Below are positions 18,750 to 29,000 of a stretch of DNA of 64,000 nt, piece by piece. The DNA comes from Saprospiraceae bacterium (lineage in GTDB: Bacteria > Bacteroidota > Bacteroidia > Chitinophagales > Saprospiraceae). Made by a program: the position numbers and the translations under genes. Below the pieces are notes generated by a model that saw only the letters and a program-made list of their open reading frames with translations, did not search any database and had not been told where the DNA came from. How positions within the stretch are numbered: the first letter of the stretch is position 1; every line of letters starts with the position of its first letter. Location: contig JADKAS010000002.1 of assembly GCA_016715245.1 (NCBI GenBank), positions 1 through 64,000 on the forward strand, written 5' to 3'.

Positions 18750-19334
18750 CTGTGGCTAACATTTAGCCGTGTAGAGAAAAGCCCTTAATCTGGGCTAAAA
18801 GTCAAAGAACGGAAACCTGATGAAAGTTAAAACAGGTAGCCGAGGGGTGTTAGAATTTTTTCTTAATAATATAATTGCTGGAAACACCCGGGGGTGTTAG
18901 AATTTTCTTCATAATATAGAATTGCTTAATACACTAAGGACCGTTAGCCCTTCTCTCTTAGTAACTTGTATGTAAAACATGTTTCCAAGGGGCGTATGCC
19001 CTGTTATCTTCATAACCAGCATATAAACCATTCTCTTCCACGAGACAAAACACCAGGAATCAGACTCATTTCTTAATTTTTTGCAGTCCCAAATTATTTG
19101 GAATAAATTCTTCTACAATGGCGGAATGTTGGTAACACAAATTCCTTACAAACTACCAACAAAATGTGTATTATTGAACGAAGATAGATGATTAGGATTA
19201 GTCAACATAAGTCAAAAAAAATTGGTAAATTTGCTGTGAAAAAATGTGCTCTCTTTTTTCAACAAATGTTTAATCAATATTAAAAGTTAACGATAGTCAG
19301 AATAATAAAAAAGGAAAATAATAAAAAAGAGAGT
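18750..19334 (+). repeat. Non-coding spacer with a 36-nt direct repeat
   Basis: No gene seen. Two ~36-nt direct copies begin GGGGTGTTAGAATTTT at 18844-18879 and 18891-18926, ending AATTGCT, with a few mismatches. A CACCCGGGGGTG palindrome lies at their junction. Two small hairpins follow the lipoprotein stop. The remainder upstream of 19335 is AT-rich and presumably holds that gene's promoter. Confidence 0.5.
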
Positions 19335-20390
19335 ATGTCAGTATATAAAGTAAAATCATTGATTATCATATTTCTGACCACCTTGGTATTCTCTTGCAAT
19401 GGTCAAGACTTTAGAAATGATGCAGCAAACACGCCATTACAAGCGCCAAATGGAACTCAAAATTCAATTTTAGTATATAAATCAAATGAGCAGATAAGTC
19501 AAGTAGTGAGGATGATGTTTCAAGACAGTAAAGGCAATATTTGGTTTGGAGCTGAAAATGGTGCATGGAGACTTACGGATGATTCATTGATTCACATAGA
19601 CAGTATTAAAAGTGAATCAGGACAAGGAGTAACCATTAAAGACATTACAGAAGGTCACGATGGGAAAATTTGGATTGGGCATACAAGTGGCATTAGCAGT
19701 ATTGATGGAGAGTCAGTGAAGAATTATTACGAATCGGATGGTTTAATAAGTAATGCTGTATGGAGCATAGCAACAGATGTGATTGGAAATATTTGGATTG
19801 GGACTATAGAGGGGGCTTGTGTATTTGATGGAAAGACCTTTAAAAACTTCGAGCTACCAATGGGCATAAAAGATACCACTGTTGGAGTATCAAGCGACAA
19901 GATGATAAATAAGATTTTTCGGGATAGGAAAGGGAAATTATGGATATCTTCAAATGCAGGTCTTTTTTCATATTCAAATAATACATTGACTAATGTTTCT
20001 AAAAAAGTAGGAATCAAATCAAATTTTGTAAGTATTGGATTTGAAGATAAAGCAGGAGTTTTATGGCTCTCATCAAAAGAAGGATTATATAAACTAACGG
20101 ATGAGGTAGCAAAAAAAATCACAGATGAAAGTATCGAAATAGGAAAAGGCATAGGAAGTATTGCGGAAGATAAAGATGGGAAAATTTGGTTTGTAGTCAA
20201 TCAACATTACTTATATACCTATCACAATACTGAATTAACAGAATTTAAAAAATCAGAAGAAAATAAGGGGCCTGTAGTTTTTCAAATCTACAAAGACCAA
20301 GCGGAAAGGTTATGGTTTGTGGGTTATGGAGGTGCCTATCGATTAGAAAACGGACGATTTATCAATATTACAAAGGATGGGCCCTGGTAA
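19335..20390 (+). CDS. Lipoprotein beta-propeller with two-component-regulator-type repeats
   Basis: 351 aa. Signal with lipobox FSC at Cys 21 (LVFSCNGQDF). The rest is six Reg_prop-type blades, each with a core G-x-[IL]-W-[IF]-G/S motif: GNIWFGAENGAWRL, GKIWIGHTSGISSI, GNIWIGTIEGACVF, GKLWISSNAGLFSY, GVLWLSSKEGLYKL and GKIWFV; a final partial one is ERLWFVGYGGAYRL. In hybrid two-component systems such propellers sense ligands, but here there is no kinase or DNA-binding part, so this is a free periplasmic or outer-membrane-anchored propeller. It is followed by an attC-like hairpin. Function not assignable; partner unknown. Confidence 0.8.
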   Translation: MSVYKVKSLIIIFLTTLVFSCNGQDFRNDAANTPLQAPNGTQNSILVYKSNEQISQVVRMMFQDSKGNIWFGAENGAWRLTDDSLIHIDSIKSESGQGVTIKDITEGHDGKIWIGHTSGISSIDGESVKNYYESDGLISNAVWSIATDVIGNIWIGTIEGACVFDGKTFKNFELPMGIKDTTVGVSSDKMINKIFRDRKGKLWISSNAGLFSYSNNTLTNVSKKVGIKSNFVSIGFEDKAGVLWLSSKEGLYKLTDEVAKKITDESIEIGKGIGSIAEDKDGKIWFVVNQHYLYTYHNTELTEFKKSEENKGPVVFQIYKDQAERLWFVGYGGAYRLENGRFINITKDGPW

Positions 20391-20406
20391 AAATACGAAC
20401 GTAGAA

Positions 20407-20475
20407 CAATGCACTTGACGGACAGACTTGCTAACGCTGCGTCCATCGTCAGTTATTGGACGTTGGTGTTCATTG
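20407..20475 (+). repeat. attC-like imperfect hairpin after the propeller gene
   Basis: About 69 nt. Inner arms TGACGGAC (20416-20423) and GTCCATCGTCA (20441-20451) pair except for an extrahelical dinucleotide. Outer CAATG/CATTG arms close it, and CGTTGGTG (20461-20468) resembles the right-hand core (GTTRRRY) of integron attC sites. It lies between the stop of one gene and the start of the next. Structural resemblance only. Confidence 0.4.
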
Positions 20476-20512
20476 TAAAAGACGACCGTGTAAAAACCCC
20501 AATATTGACAAA

Positions 20513-20860
20513 ATGACGAAGACAGAAATAGCAAAAACATTCTCAAACAGAGAATTTGAAAAGACGTATCAGTTCATTTCAGACAAGGCAGAATGGACTG
20601 TAATTGAAGAAGCCATATTTATAGGTAAAAAAGCAATTCTTGACAACTGTGAGCAAGTTGATAACTACTTTACATCTGTAACAACCGACTTTAAAACATT
20701 AAACATCATTGCTGAAGGGAATAAAGTTGTAATTAATGGAACAGCAGAATTTTTAAGAGACAACAAACGTGTTTCTTTTGTTTCGGCTTGTGATGTTTAT
20801 GCGTTTAATGAAAAAAGTGAAATTTAAAAAATTATTTCATATGGCATTCAATCAAAATAA
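20513..20860 (+). pseudogene. NTF2/SnoaL-like small protein, interrupted near its end by TAA
   Basis: Starting at the ATG at 20513 the protein reads MTKTEIAKTFSNREFEKTY and keeps the cone-shaped alpha/beta fold pattern of NTF2-like proteins (AEWTVIEEAIFIGKKAI, VINGTAEFLRDN, SFVSACDVYAFNEKSEI). It stops at TAA 20825-20827. The same frame continues as KIISYGIQSK to a second TAA at 20858. Family members commonly end with an EIQKITSY-type strand, so the TAA stands where a CAA glutamine codon is expected: one C-to-T change. The loss removes only the last strand, so partial function is conceivable. An upstream in-frame extension (20456) has no sensible protein content. Its neighbour 12 nt on is a cupin. 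Confidence 0.6.
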
Positions 20861-20871
20861 CCTAATATAGA

Positions 20872-21280
20872 ATGGAACATAAAGAAAATGAAACGGACAC
20901 AATTATTCTAAAATCAGGAGAAGGAAGAGTTTATAAATGTGGGACAATGACAGCCGTTTTTAAGGCAGACGAAAATGAAACAGCAGACAAATACAGCATT
21001 TCCGAATGGTGGCTTGAACCAAACTCTGATGGACCTGGTGCTCACCAACACGAAGGCAATGACGAAGTATTTTACGGTATTGAAGGTGTTGCATCAATAC
21101 TCGTAGGCGACAAATGGGTAGATGTTGAAAAGGAACTTTTTTAGAATACCAGCAAAAACCATACACGGTTTTGCAAACAGGACAAATGAAAAATCAGGAT
21201 TTCTTAACTTTTTTATTCCGGGTGGCTTTGAGAGAAATATGCCATCAATTGTAAAATGGTATGAAGGCAACAAAGTATGA
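20872..21280 (+). pseudogene. Cupin-domain protein, frameshifted
   Basis: The first 90 codons (20872-21144) encode a cupin motif 1 region: SEWWLEPNSDGPGAHQHEGNDEVFYGIEG, with the His/His/Glu metal ligands. The frame then breaks at 21132-21142 in GG and T6 runs. The second cupin motif follows in another frame to a stop at 21278-21280: RIPAKTIHGFANRT, then SGFLNFFIPGGFERNM. Repairing two single-base losses restores a ~137-aa single-domain cupin. Cupins bind a metal and may be isomerases, dioxygenases or sensors; nothing here narrows that. An imperfect hairpin begins 10 nt after the restored stop. Confidence 0.7.
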
Positions 21281-21289
21281 AAAGAAACA

Positions 21290-21340
21290 TTAGCAGGAAA
21301 GAACAACGAACCGCAATCACAAACGTTGTACCAATGCTAA
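21290..21340 (+). repeat. Imperfect hairpin between cupin and serine hydrolase genes
   Basis: Arms TTAGCA...ACAACG and CGTTGT...TGCTAA pair around unpaired bases. The right core ACGTTGTACC resembles the GTT core of attC-type sites. It fits the pattern of small genes each followed by a hairpin in this stretch. Confidence 0.35.
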
Positions 21341-21386
21341 AAAGACGATGACGAAAATATTAACATTAATCATTTAATTTGGAATT

Positions 21387-22457
21387 ATGCAGATAACATT
21401 CGGACAAGTGAAAACAGAAAAAGAAAAATTATTTCAATCCACCCTGGACAAAACAGTTGACGGTAAAAAAGTATTCGGAACATCATTCGCCCTTAAAAAA
21501 GATACTCTAATTTGGCATGGCTCATCAGGTAATTTGACCATAGACCAACCTTACTTCATTGCAAGCACAACTAAATTATTTACGACTGCGATAATTCTAA
21601 AACTGAGAGCAGAAGGCAAACTAAGTCTTGAAGACAAAATCAGTAATTATATTGATAAATCAATTTTATCAGGACTGCACATTTACAAAGGGAAAGATTA
21701 TTCTCAAGAACTAACAATTAAACACCTGCTCTCTCATACATCAGGACTTCCTGACTATTTTCAAGGCAAAGGAACAAGTGGAATAAGTTTGGAAAAGGAA
21801 ATAACAGAAGGCAATGACCAATTTTGGACTTTTGAACAAGCAATTGAAAGGACAAAAAAAATGACCACTCTTTTTGCACCTGGGACAAAAGGGAAAGCAA
21901 ACTATTCAGATGCCAATTTTCAGCTTTTAGGAAAAATCATTGAGAACATAACGCATAAATCGTATTCCGAAAACTGCAAAGGCTCTATTATCCACCCACT
22001 TGGTTTGACAAAAACCTATCTCTATCAAGACTCAAATGACAAAACACCAAAGACACTTTATTACAAAAGCAGCGAATTGAATATACCTAAAGCAATGACA
22101 TCTTTTGGGGCAGACGGTGGAATAGTTTCAACATCTGCAGACATGCTTATTTTTATTGAAGCATTTTTCACAGGCAAATTATTCCCATCAACCTACATTG
22201 ACGAACTGCAAGACTGGAACAAGATATTTTTTCCTATGAAATCTGGTATTGGCATTCATTTATTCAAACTTCCTTGGTTTTTTAATCCTACAGGTGCAGT
22301 TCCATACTTCATAGGGCACTCAGGACTTTCAGGAGCTTTAGCATATTACAGCCCGAAAGATAATATTTTTATTGTCGGAACAGTAAATCAGGTAGCACAC
22401 CCAGACATTTCGTTTAAAACAATGATTAAATTAACTCAACAAATAATGAAGAAATAA
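21387..22457 (+). CDS. Beta-lactamase-fold serine hydrolase (signal peptide interrupted by TAA)
   Basis: 356 aa from the ATG at 21387. Class C/penicillin-binding fold: nucleophile motif S60-T-T-K63 (IASTTKLF), HLLSHTSGLPDY typical of the beta-lactamase-related family, the tyrosine motif ANYSDANFQLLG, and GHSGLSGA in place of KTG. It is likely a periplasmic or exported peptidase or esterase rather than a true beta-lactamase. The same frame runs upstream to an ATG at 21348 that would give a normal signal peptide (MTKILTLII, stop, FGIMQITFGQ). The TAA at 21375-21377 cuts it; TCA (serine) would need one base change. Without it the protein would start inside the signal and probably not be exported. 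Body intact. Confidence 0.8.
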   Translation: MQITFGQVKTEKEKLFQSTLDKTVDGKKVFGTSFALKKDTLIWHGSSGNLTIDQPYFIASTTKLFTTAIILKLRAEGKLSLEDKISNYIDKSILSGLHIYKGKDYSQELTIKHLLSHTSGLPDYFQGKGTSGISLEKEITEGNDQFWTFEQAIERTKKMTTLFAPGTKGKANYSDANFQLLGKIIENITHKSYSENCKGSIIHPLGLTKTYLYQDSNDKTPKTLYYKSSELNIPKAMTSFGADGGIVSTSADMLIFIEAFFTGKLFPSTYIDELQDWNKIFFPMKSGIGIHLFKLPWFFNPTGAVPYFIGHSGLSGALAYYSPKDNIFIVGTVNQVAHPDISFKTMIKLTQQIMKK

Positions 22458-22622
22458 GAAGTACTTGCGGTAACACATACGCTAATACTGTTCTAAAACA
22501 CTGCGACTTTTCCTTAACTCACAGAGAAAAATTTATCGAATTTCAATAGGTCATTGACTAACATGATTTCTATCATCTGTAGATTAAAGTAAAATTGCAA
22601 TCATTGACTAAAATAAATTAGT

Positions 22623-22795
22623 ATGAATCTAATACATATTCATTTGCTAATCACCCACTTGCCGATCTTCGGTTCAATTCTGGGCGGACTTGTCCTTGCT
22701 CACGGACTTTGGACAAAGAGCAATCAAACAAAAATTGCGACTTATAAATCTTGATCATCTCCTCTATTGGTGCGGGTGTAAACTTACGTAACTTT
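22623..22795 (+). pseudogene. 5' relic of a small membrane protein gene
   Basis: From the ATG at 22623 the sequence reads MNLIHIHLLITHLPIFG, then SILGGLVLAHGLWTKS, which resembles the opening of a conserved Bacteroidota/Proteobacteria membrane protein (usual form MNxxHxHLLLNHxPIxG). It stops at TGA 22752. A one-base shift restores LIISSIGAGV, the expected next helix. Similarity ends near 22795, inside a 43-nt sequence repeated at 23761. The gene was therefore probably cut by an insertion or deletion at this point. Identification is by motif only. Confidence 0.45.
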
Positions 22796-22820
22796 GGACA
22801 GGTTATATTTCGACATATTA
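22778..22820 (+). repeat. Left copy of a 43-nt direct repeat
   Basis: Matches 23761-23803 at 36 of 43 positions (core ACAGGTTATA, then CATATTA). The two copies flank the lipoprotein gene at 23169. This copy begins where the upstream membrane-protein relic loses similarity. Confidence 0.5.
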
Positions 22821-23168
22821 AGGTAGAGGTTTTTATAACTTTAGGGTGTAAATTATCACCAAACCATTTATAAAATCTCCCGCCATTATCCCGACAAAGC
22901 CTTGCTACCGGCAAGGTTGCTGCTGATGAAAAGTTGTGAGAAGATGCCGCAAAGTGGGTAAAGACTTCAACCCATCTCCACACCTTTCATCATAAGATTC
23001 TCCGGGTTTGAAATATAGAATCCGTTCCGGGGATGATATTCGTCAGTGGGCTGGTTCATAAACCGGGAAAAGGTTCGATTTAGTTTATCAAATCGTCAAA
23101 TTTTCTATACTGCCAGGGACTATGTGTACCTTGAAATACTATCTTTGTGTTTTTAACGAATCAAATCA

Positions 23169-23723
23169 ATGAAACCAATCATTTTTGCCATTGTCTGTGT
23201 ATTTTTTTCCTGTCAGAACAAAAAAGAGTTGCCTGCTGCAGACATTCAGGGTACGGATACCTTAGCAACCAACTTTGCTGAAATGGCAAAACAAACCGAT
23301 ACCATTGAGATTGATGCGGAAGATGCGGCCACGTGGTTGAAGGAGGTTGTCGAAAGTCATTTGAACGACAGTGGTTTTCCGATGGAAGATATCTGTACCC
23401 CGGAATATTACGAATACAAAACAGATGCTACCCAGGTAGGTTATGATGGCGGTATGACGGAAGAGGATTTTGTTCAGAAGTGGTCATCCGCCTATGATGT
23501 CCGATATGCAGGGATTTCTGTCGGATTTTTGATTTCCGCACAGGATTGGGGCAAAATAGAAGTCACCCGATGTGTTCCCAAATCAAAACAAATACCAGGA
23601 GAAATTACTTTTGAGGTATTTCTGACAGATGTTCCATACAAAATGAATTATAAAAGGGATATTACGGTTATTCCCGTAGGCAAAGCATACCTTATTAAAA
23701 ATGTTGCGGAGTTTAATGAATAG
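23169..23723 (+). CDS. Hypothetical lipoprotein
   Basis: 184 aa. Short signal with lipobox FFSC (MKPIIFAIVCVFFSCQNKKE), so probably lipidated at Cys 15. The mature part is acidic and contains no family motif I recognise; readable landmarks are DAATWLKEVVESHLND, EDICTPEYYEYKTD and VRYAGISVGFLIS. A TATCTTTG box (23140-23147) matches the -7 element TAnnTTTG and lies 22 nt before the ATG, which would give a short leader. It is flanked by an imperfect 43-nt direct repeat. Frame intact; function unknown. Confidence 0.65.
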   Translation: MKPIIFAIVCVFFSCQNKKELPAADIQGTDTLATNFAEMAKQTDTIEIDAEDAATWLKEVVESHLNDSGFPMEDICTPEYYEYKTDATQVGYDGGMTEEDFVQKWSSAYDVRYAGISVGFLISAQDWGKIEVTRCVPKSKQIPGEITFEVFLTDVPYKMNYKRDITVIPVGKAYLIKNVAEFNE

Positions 23724-24170
23724 ATTTATGGTTTGAAAAACCAGGTGATCAAATGGCTGTGTAACCAGACATAACTTTGTACAGGTTATATATCCACATA
23801 TTATTTTCTTCCAAAAATTTGACCGCTAAAAGGCAAAAATCGTAAAAACACCCTATGATGATTTTGCTGCATTCTACTGTTTCTGTTTTTCGGAGATGAT
23901 TTGTTTTTTTAGTAAGGCCACGGTTTTTTACAGTGCACCTTTTTTTCTGAAAGATACGATGCTGTCATTAGGTTCTCTCTTCAAGTGTTTATTCCACTTT
24001 ACGTAAGCAGATATAAAATAATTCTTAATAACAACTTCACGTAATAATAATTATTCACTTGTTTGAGGAGTCCATTCAAATGAAATTAATAATATGATAA
24101 CAATCTATTAATGCGACTTGAAGGATTTTAGATTTGAATATAAAGTACTTTTGCCCAAAATATATACATT
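23724..24170 (+). repeat. Non-coding spacer with the right 43-nt repeat copy
   Basis: No gene seen. 23761-23803 is the second copy of the imperfect 43-nt repeat. A TACTTTTG box (24146-24153) 17 nt before the next start resembles the Bacteroidota -7 element and is the likely promoter for the T9SS cargo run that follows. Confidence 0.45.
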
Positions 24171-24911
24171 ATGAGAATGGGCCTAATTTTATTTATACTT
24201 TTGGGAGTTATGTTTGTAAATCAAACAAATGTACACGCCGGAGTTTTTTCCGGTAATTTTAAAATTGACGCTCAGGATAGTGTAAATCTAAAATTTACGG
24301 AAGCTGTTTTAGTAGATGATATTATTACTATTCCTATTTATATAGAGTCGGATGATGATATTAACTCCCTTGATTTTTCATTAGTTTTTAATAATGAAAA
24401 ATTTACCTACCTTTCTGTCATTGATCATACCGGTCATATACAATACACTGATTTTTTTAATCCTAATGATTATACATTGAGGTTTACCTCTAATAGTTTC
24501 AGCCTCTATGCTATTAATAAAAAAATAATTTCCATCAGGTTTAAAGTTTCATCTCCATGCGTTGAAACAAATGATGTATTCTCAATGATTTCTTATCTCA
24601 ACGGAGACCTTTGCAGTTCTAAGCTGCCACAGGCAGTCATTTGTCGTACTTCAACGGAAGAAAATGATGAAGTTAAAATTCAGGTATATCCGAATCCAAC
24701 AAGCGGGCAAGTTCATATTATTGCTCCTTCTGATGCAGTTGTAACGATGATATCTTCAAATGGAACGATGAAAAAAACATTTGAAGCCAAATTGAATGCC
24801 AATGAAATATATACTATAGCTACCAATAATTATCCTTCAGGAATGTATTGGTTACTTTTGGACATGGATCAGAAGAGTACCGGCCAAGTGATTATTATTA
24901 GACACGATTAA
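24171..24911 (+). CDS. Secreted cohesin-like protein with T9SS sorting tail
   Basis: 246 aa. Signal peptide ending near NQTNVHA. Residues ~40-160 have the beta-sandwich pattern of cohesin-type domains: DDIITIPIYIESDDDINSLDFSLVFNNEKFTYLSV, then LRFTSNSFSLYAINKKIISIRFKV and SYLNGDLCS. The C-terminal ~75 residues are a type A T9SS sorting domain (VQVYPNPTSG-type, here IQVYPNPTSGQVHI ... YPSGMYWLLL). The cohesin-like part closely resembles the C-terminal part of the large gene at 33460 (LRFTSNSLNKYETNVTIASVRFNL), so they are paralogous modules. It is the first gene of a run with small gaps extending to 31269. Cohesins bind dockerins; dockerin-like motifs occur in two other genes of this cluster. 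Confidence 0.8.
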   Translation: MRMGLILFILLGVMFVNQTNVHAGVFSGNFKIDAQDSVNLKFTEAVLVDDIITIPIYIESDDDINSLDFSLVFNNEKFTYLSVIDHTGHIQYTDFFNPNDYTLRFTSNSFSLYAINKKIISIRFKVSSPCVETNDVFSMISYLNGDLCSSKLPQAVICRTSTEENDEVKIQVYPNPTSGQVHIIAPSDAVVTMISSNGTMKKTFEAKLNANEIYTIATNNYPSGMYWLLLDMDQKSTGQVIIIRHD

Positions 24912-24952
24912 CATAAAATATAGTTAAAAGAAAACCAATTAAAATAAAATAA

Positions 24953-26040
24953 ATGAGCACGAAAATTTTTGCAGTATTGATACTTTTATGTACCTATTAT
25001 GTCAGCAAAGCCCAAAATGGGTTGGAAAAAATAATTGTCGAAAAATTTTATATTTCCAATGCTAATGATGCTACTGTCAATGATATAGGTGGCATTCTAC
25101 CTGTAGGTTCTGTTACCTATCGGGTATATGTGGATATGCTTCCCGGATATAAATTTCAGTCGTGTTATGGTTCTGAAATACCTGAAAGACTTCTCAGGAT
25201 AGAAACCACCACCAAATTCTTCAATAACGAAGACAGAGGCAGCAGATTTCCGACATTTAATAAAACCAATTTAAAAAGAAACACTTTGATGCTGGACTCC
25301 TGGGTATCGGTTGGAGCAGGATGTTCAGGACATTTTGGCGTGCCTAAATATCTGGATAATGGTGAAGAAACTGTAGAAAACACTGATGGAGTTCTACTTA
25401 ATAATGATCCGGCTGCAGGAATTCCGTTAACACAACAGGATGGATTAGTTCCAGGACAACCCGTAGCTGTACTGTCCGCAGGAATTGAAGAACAGTTGGC
25501 ACTACTTGATGATAACAATGAAGCGACAACAGGTGTCTTTGCTACATTAAACGGTTTGTGGGAGCAGCAGGGGTTCAAAAAGCCGCGGATAGCATGGAAA
25601 ATATTGTTTTAATAGGGCAGTTTACAACAGATGGTGATTTTTCATTCGAACTTAATATACAAATTGGCACACCAACTCCTGGTCAAGCTGAACAATATGT
25701 GGCGAAAAATCCTGAAGGCAATGAAAGAACTATTCCCAGTCTGATTTACCCTGATGTGAGTTCGGCTACAGAAATAGAAAATCTTAAAAATGTGGATTTT
25801 ATCGTCTACCCAAACCCTTCCAACTATAAGATTTCTTTCGAAATTAATGATGTTACATCCTCAAAAAATTATTATAAAATTTATGATATGTTTGGGGCTA
25901 TGGTAGAAAGCGGAAAACTTACAGTTGAAGGAGGCAAAATCTATAAAACAGTTGATGTTTCACATCTGCCGGAAAGTATGTATTTGATTCAACTTTCTTT
26001 GGATGGAGTAATTATGTCAAGCAAATTTATCAAGTCTTAG
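24953..26040 (+). CDS. Secreted ETYYI-family protein with T9SS tail (frameshift at 25560)
   Basis: About 362 aa after repair. Signal peptide (ILLCTYYVSKAQ), then the opening GLEKIIVEKFYISNANDAT, shared with the proteins at 29204 (VETYYIADSDD) and 33460 (VETYYISTAAD). All three have a similar middle (VPVGSxTYRVYV; LDSWxSxG; AAGIPLT; GQFTTDGDF or its equivalent). The frame shifts at the GGG run 25560-25562: one additional G restores LNGLWGAAGVQKAADSMENIVLIGQF. The second part (from about 25558) ends in a type A T9SS tail (FIVYPNPSNYKIS ... PESMYLIQLSLDG). Function of the family is unknown. It is 41 nt downstream of the cohesin-like gene and 30 nt upstream of the TonB receptor. Confidence 0.75.
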
Positions 26041-26070
26041 GTTTTTCATTCTTATATTAATTTTATTTCC

Positions 26071-29000
26071 ATGTTTAAATATATAATCCTGGTCTTAGCC
26101 GCGCTTTGCGTTTTTTTTCCCGATGTAAGTGCACAAAGCATTATCAGAGGGAAAATTTTTGACAAAAACGGGGAAACATTAATCGGAGCAGCCATCAGCC
26201 TGAAGGAAGATCAAAATATAGGCACCGTTACTGATTTTGATGGAAACTATGAATTGTCAGTTCCAGAGAGTGAAGCCTTAATATTATCTATAACTTATAT
26301 CGGGTACCAATCCATTGCAGATACTATTTCCATAAAAAAAGGAGAAGTGCTATTGAAAAATTATGAGAGGGACGAAAATTCAACAACCCTGAATCAAGTA
26401 GGCATAGTTGCAAAGCAGGAACGATCGAACACCATTGACATCGAAAATATAAAAAAGAAAGCTGCTTCCACTATCGATTATGTTTCTGCAGAAACAATGA
26501 AAAAAATAGGAGATACCAATGTAACCACAGCTGTGTCCAGGGTTTCAGGGGTATCTACAAACGGGAGTTTCATCACAGTAAGAGGTATAGGTGACAGGTA
26601 TGTACTGACTGCAATAAACGGATCGCAAATACCGACATTGGATCCGTTTACCAATAATATAAAACTGGATATTATTCCTTCCTCATTGGTTGATAATGTA
26701 ATTATTTCTAAAACTGCAAGCCCGGACCTGCCCGGAGACTGGACGGGAGCGTATATTTCTGTCGAAACAAAGGATTATCCTGAAAAAATGTCATTAAACA
26801 TTGAAACCACTGTAGGATATAATCAGAATTCCAGTTTCAGAGATATTCTGGCTAATCCAACCAGCTCTACTGACTGGTTGGGATATGATAATGGATTCAG
26901 GGACAGGAATCACGGAGATTTTAAAAATTATAAAACTGACCCCACCGATTATGAATTATTTATGATGCTCGGGCTTGACCCTTTCTACAAAAGCCTGGGC
27001 GTAAATAATGATTGGAATGGGTTAACTGACCAGGAAGTCAAAGAAAACTATTATAAACTTGGTTTGGTTGAACTGGGACTCCTTCCAAAAGCACTGATCA
27101 ATGACAGGCAAGCTGTGGAAGATGCAAAACTAAAATTTGCAAGTAGTGGACTTCGCAATCAGGCTTTTGAAAAATTAAATGCCCGTGCTGCACAAGAAGG
27201 ACAATCCCTACCTAATAACTGGCTTACGTACAAAAAAAGAGCATCCACCAATATATCTCAGAGTTTCAGCTTTGGAAATCAAACTAAATTATTTGGCAAA
27301 ACATTGGGATATATTCTGGGAGGAAGATATGGACAAAGTATCCAGTATGACCCGCATTCAATAAACCAAAGAACGCTTACTTCACTTTTTAATGACGGAC
27401 AGCCAATTATTAATGAGAATTCCAACCCTCAGATAGCAAGATATACCAATGGTTGGAGTGCTTTGCTTAATCTTGCCTATAAATACAGCAATAATCATAG
27501 TATTTCTATTTTACTTATGCCCAATTTTCTTGGTTCAAACAATCTGAGGGAGGGTGATGTTTTCAGAGCAGGTGCAGATTATTCAAAAATTTATGGCTCA
27601 AATCAGTTTTATGAGCAAAGAAAACAAATGATCTATCAGCTGAGATCAGAACACTTTTTTCCTGCATATAAATTGAAAATGGAGTTGAATGCATCTTATA
27701 CAAATGGAGAGAGTATCGTTCCTGACTTTAAAAGATTCAGATTTTTTGAATTTGACAGTACGACTTATTGGTACGATCCCACAGCTTTTTTTCAGGACCC
27801 ATTGACCCGAAACTTCAGGTATCTTCTTGAAGATTTATTGGATTCCAGAATACATTTTGAATTACCCCTTTCAAAAAGCACCTCTTTTGTGCGAAAAATC
27901 AAATTCGGGGCAGCGTATAAACAACTGGATAAAAAATATGATCAGTACAACTATGACCTGGGTTTCGATGCCGGAAGTAGTTTTGCTACCAATAAAGACT
28001 TGCAGCAATTTTTTGATTTATCGCACTTTCAATTTAAAAAGGATATTTTTGAAGAGTCAAGACTGGACTATTTTTACGGTAACCCTGATTTTGCCCCCAA
28101 CCATACTTTTGGCAGATCTTCTATATTGGCCTTTTTTGTAATGGCTGATTACAATATTACAAAAAAACTCAGGGTTAGCGGGGGGCTAAGATATGAAAAT
28201 ACAGATCAGAAAATTGACTCTGATGCTTATGACAAACTTAATCTTCCGAGGAATGACATAAGGAGAATATATCAGGGGCACTGGTTTCAAATCCTGGTAT
28301 CTTAAAAAGTAATGACTTCCTTCCAAGTGTTAATGTAATTTATAAATTGAAAGAGGACGATAAAAATCCAATGAATATCCGGTTAAATTACAGCAAAACT
28401 CTGGCAAGACCAAGTCTAAGAGAATATTCAGAATCCATAGTTTTCGACAATGAGCTGAGAGCGGATGTTTTTGGCAACGCAAATCTGAAATTGGTAAAAG
28501 TCAATAATTATGATGTAAGAATGGAAACTTATTTCCCGAGCGGTGATTTTGTATCATTAAGTCTCTTTTACAAAGACTTTAAAAATCATATTGAACTGAT
28601 TGATTTGAACGGTGGATTTTCATGGAGTAATTCTGATTTTTCAACCGTAAAAGGAATTGAAATTGACGGAAGAAAAAAATTGGGTAAAAATATTGAGTTT
28701 ACCACCAATATTTCTTTAATCTCAAGTAAGTCAACCGTTATTGGATATGCATTGATGCTGGATGTGCCTACAAAAGTTCAGACGTGGGTTCCAATTGATA
28801 CTTTTGAAAGAGTTATGTATGGTCAGGCACCCTATGTAATCAATACTATGGTAGCTTATAATTATGAAAAAATTGGGTTAAATATTTCATTGGCCTACAA
28901 TCTTCAGGGACCAAGACTGGCAATACAGGGAGCAAGAAATGTCAGTGATTTATCCAAAAATGTTCCCGATATTTTCGAAATGCCAAGACATTTATTCGAT

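Noticed and set aside
10677..21400. Alternative genetic code reading TAG/TAA as glutamine
   Set aside because: Many intact genes in the window end normally at TAA, TAG or TGA, and the third stop (21375) fits serine better. Mutation or error is simpler.
21387..22457. Antibiotic-resistance class C beta-lactamase
   Set aside because: The KTG box is not conserved and the flanking motifs fit the broad serine-hydrolase relatives; the same holds for the gene at 57551.
22651..22983. 110-aa minus-strand open frame
   Set aside because: It has no domain or signal, and it overlaps a recognisable plus-strand membrane-protein relic and a direct repeat. Considered chance.
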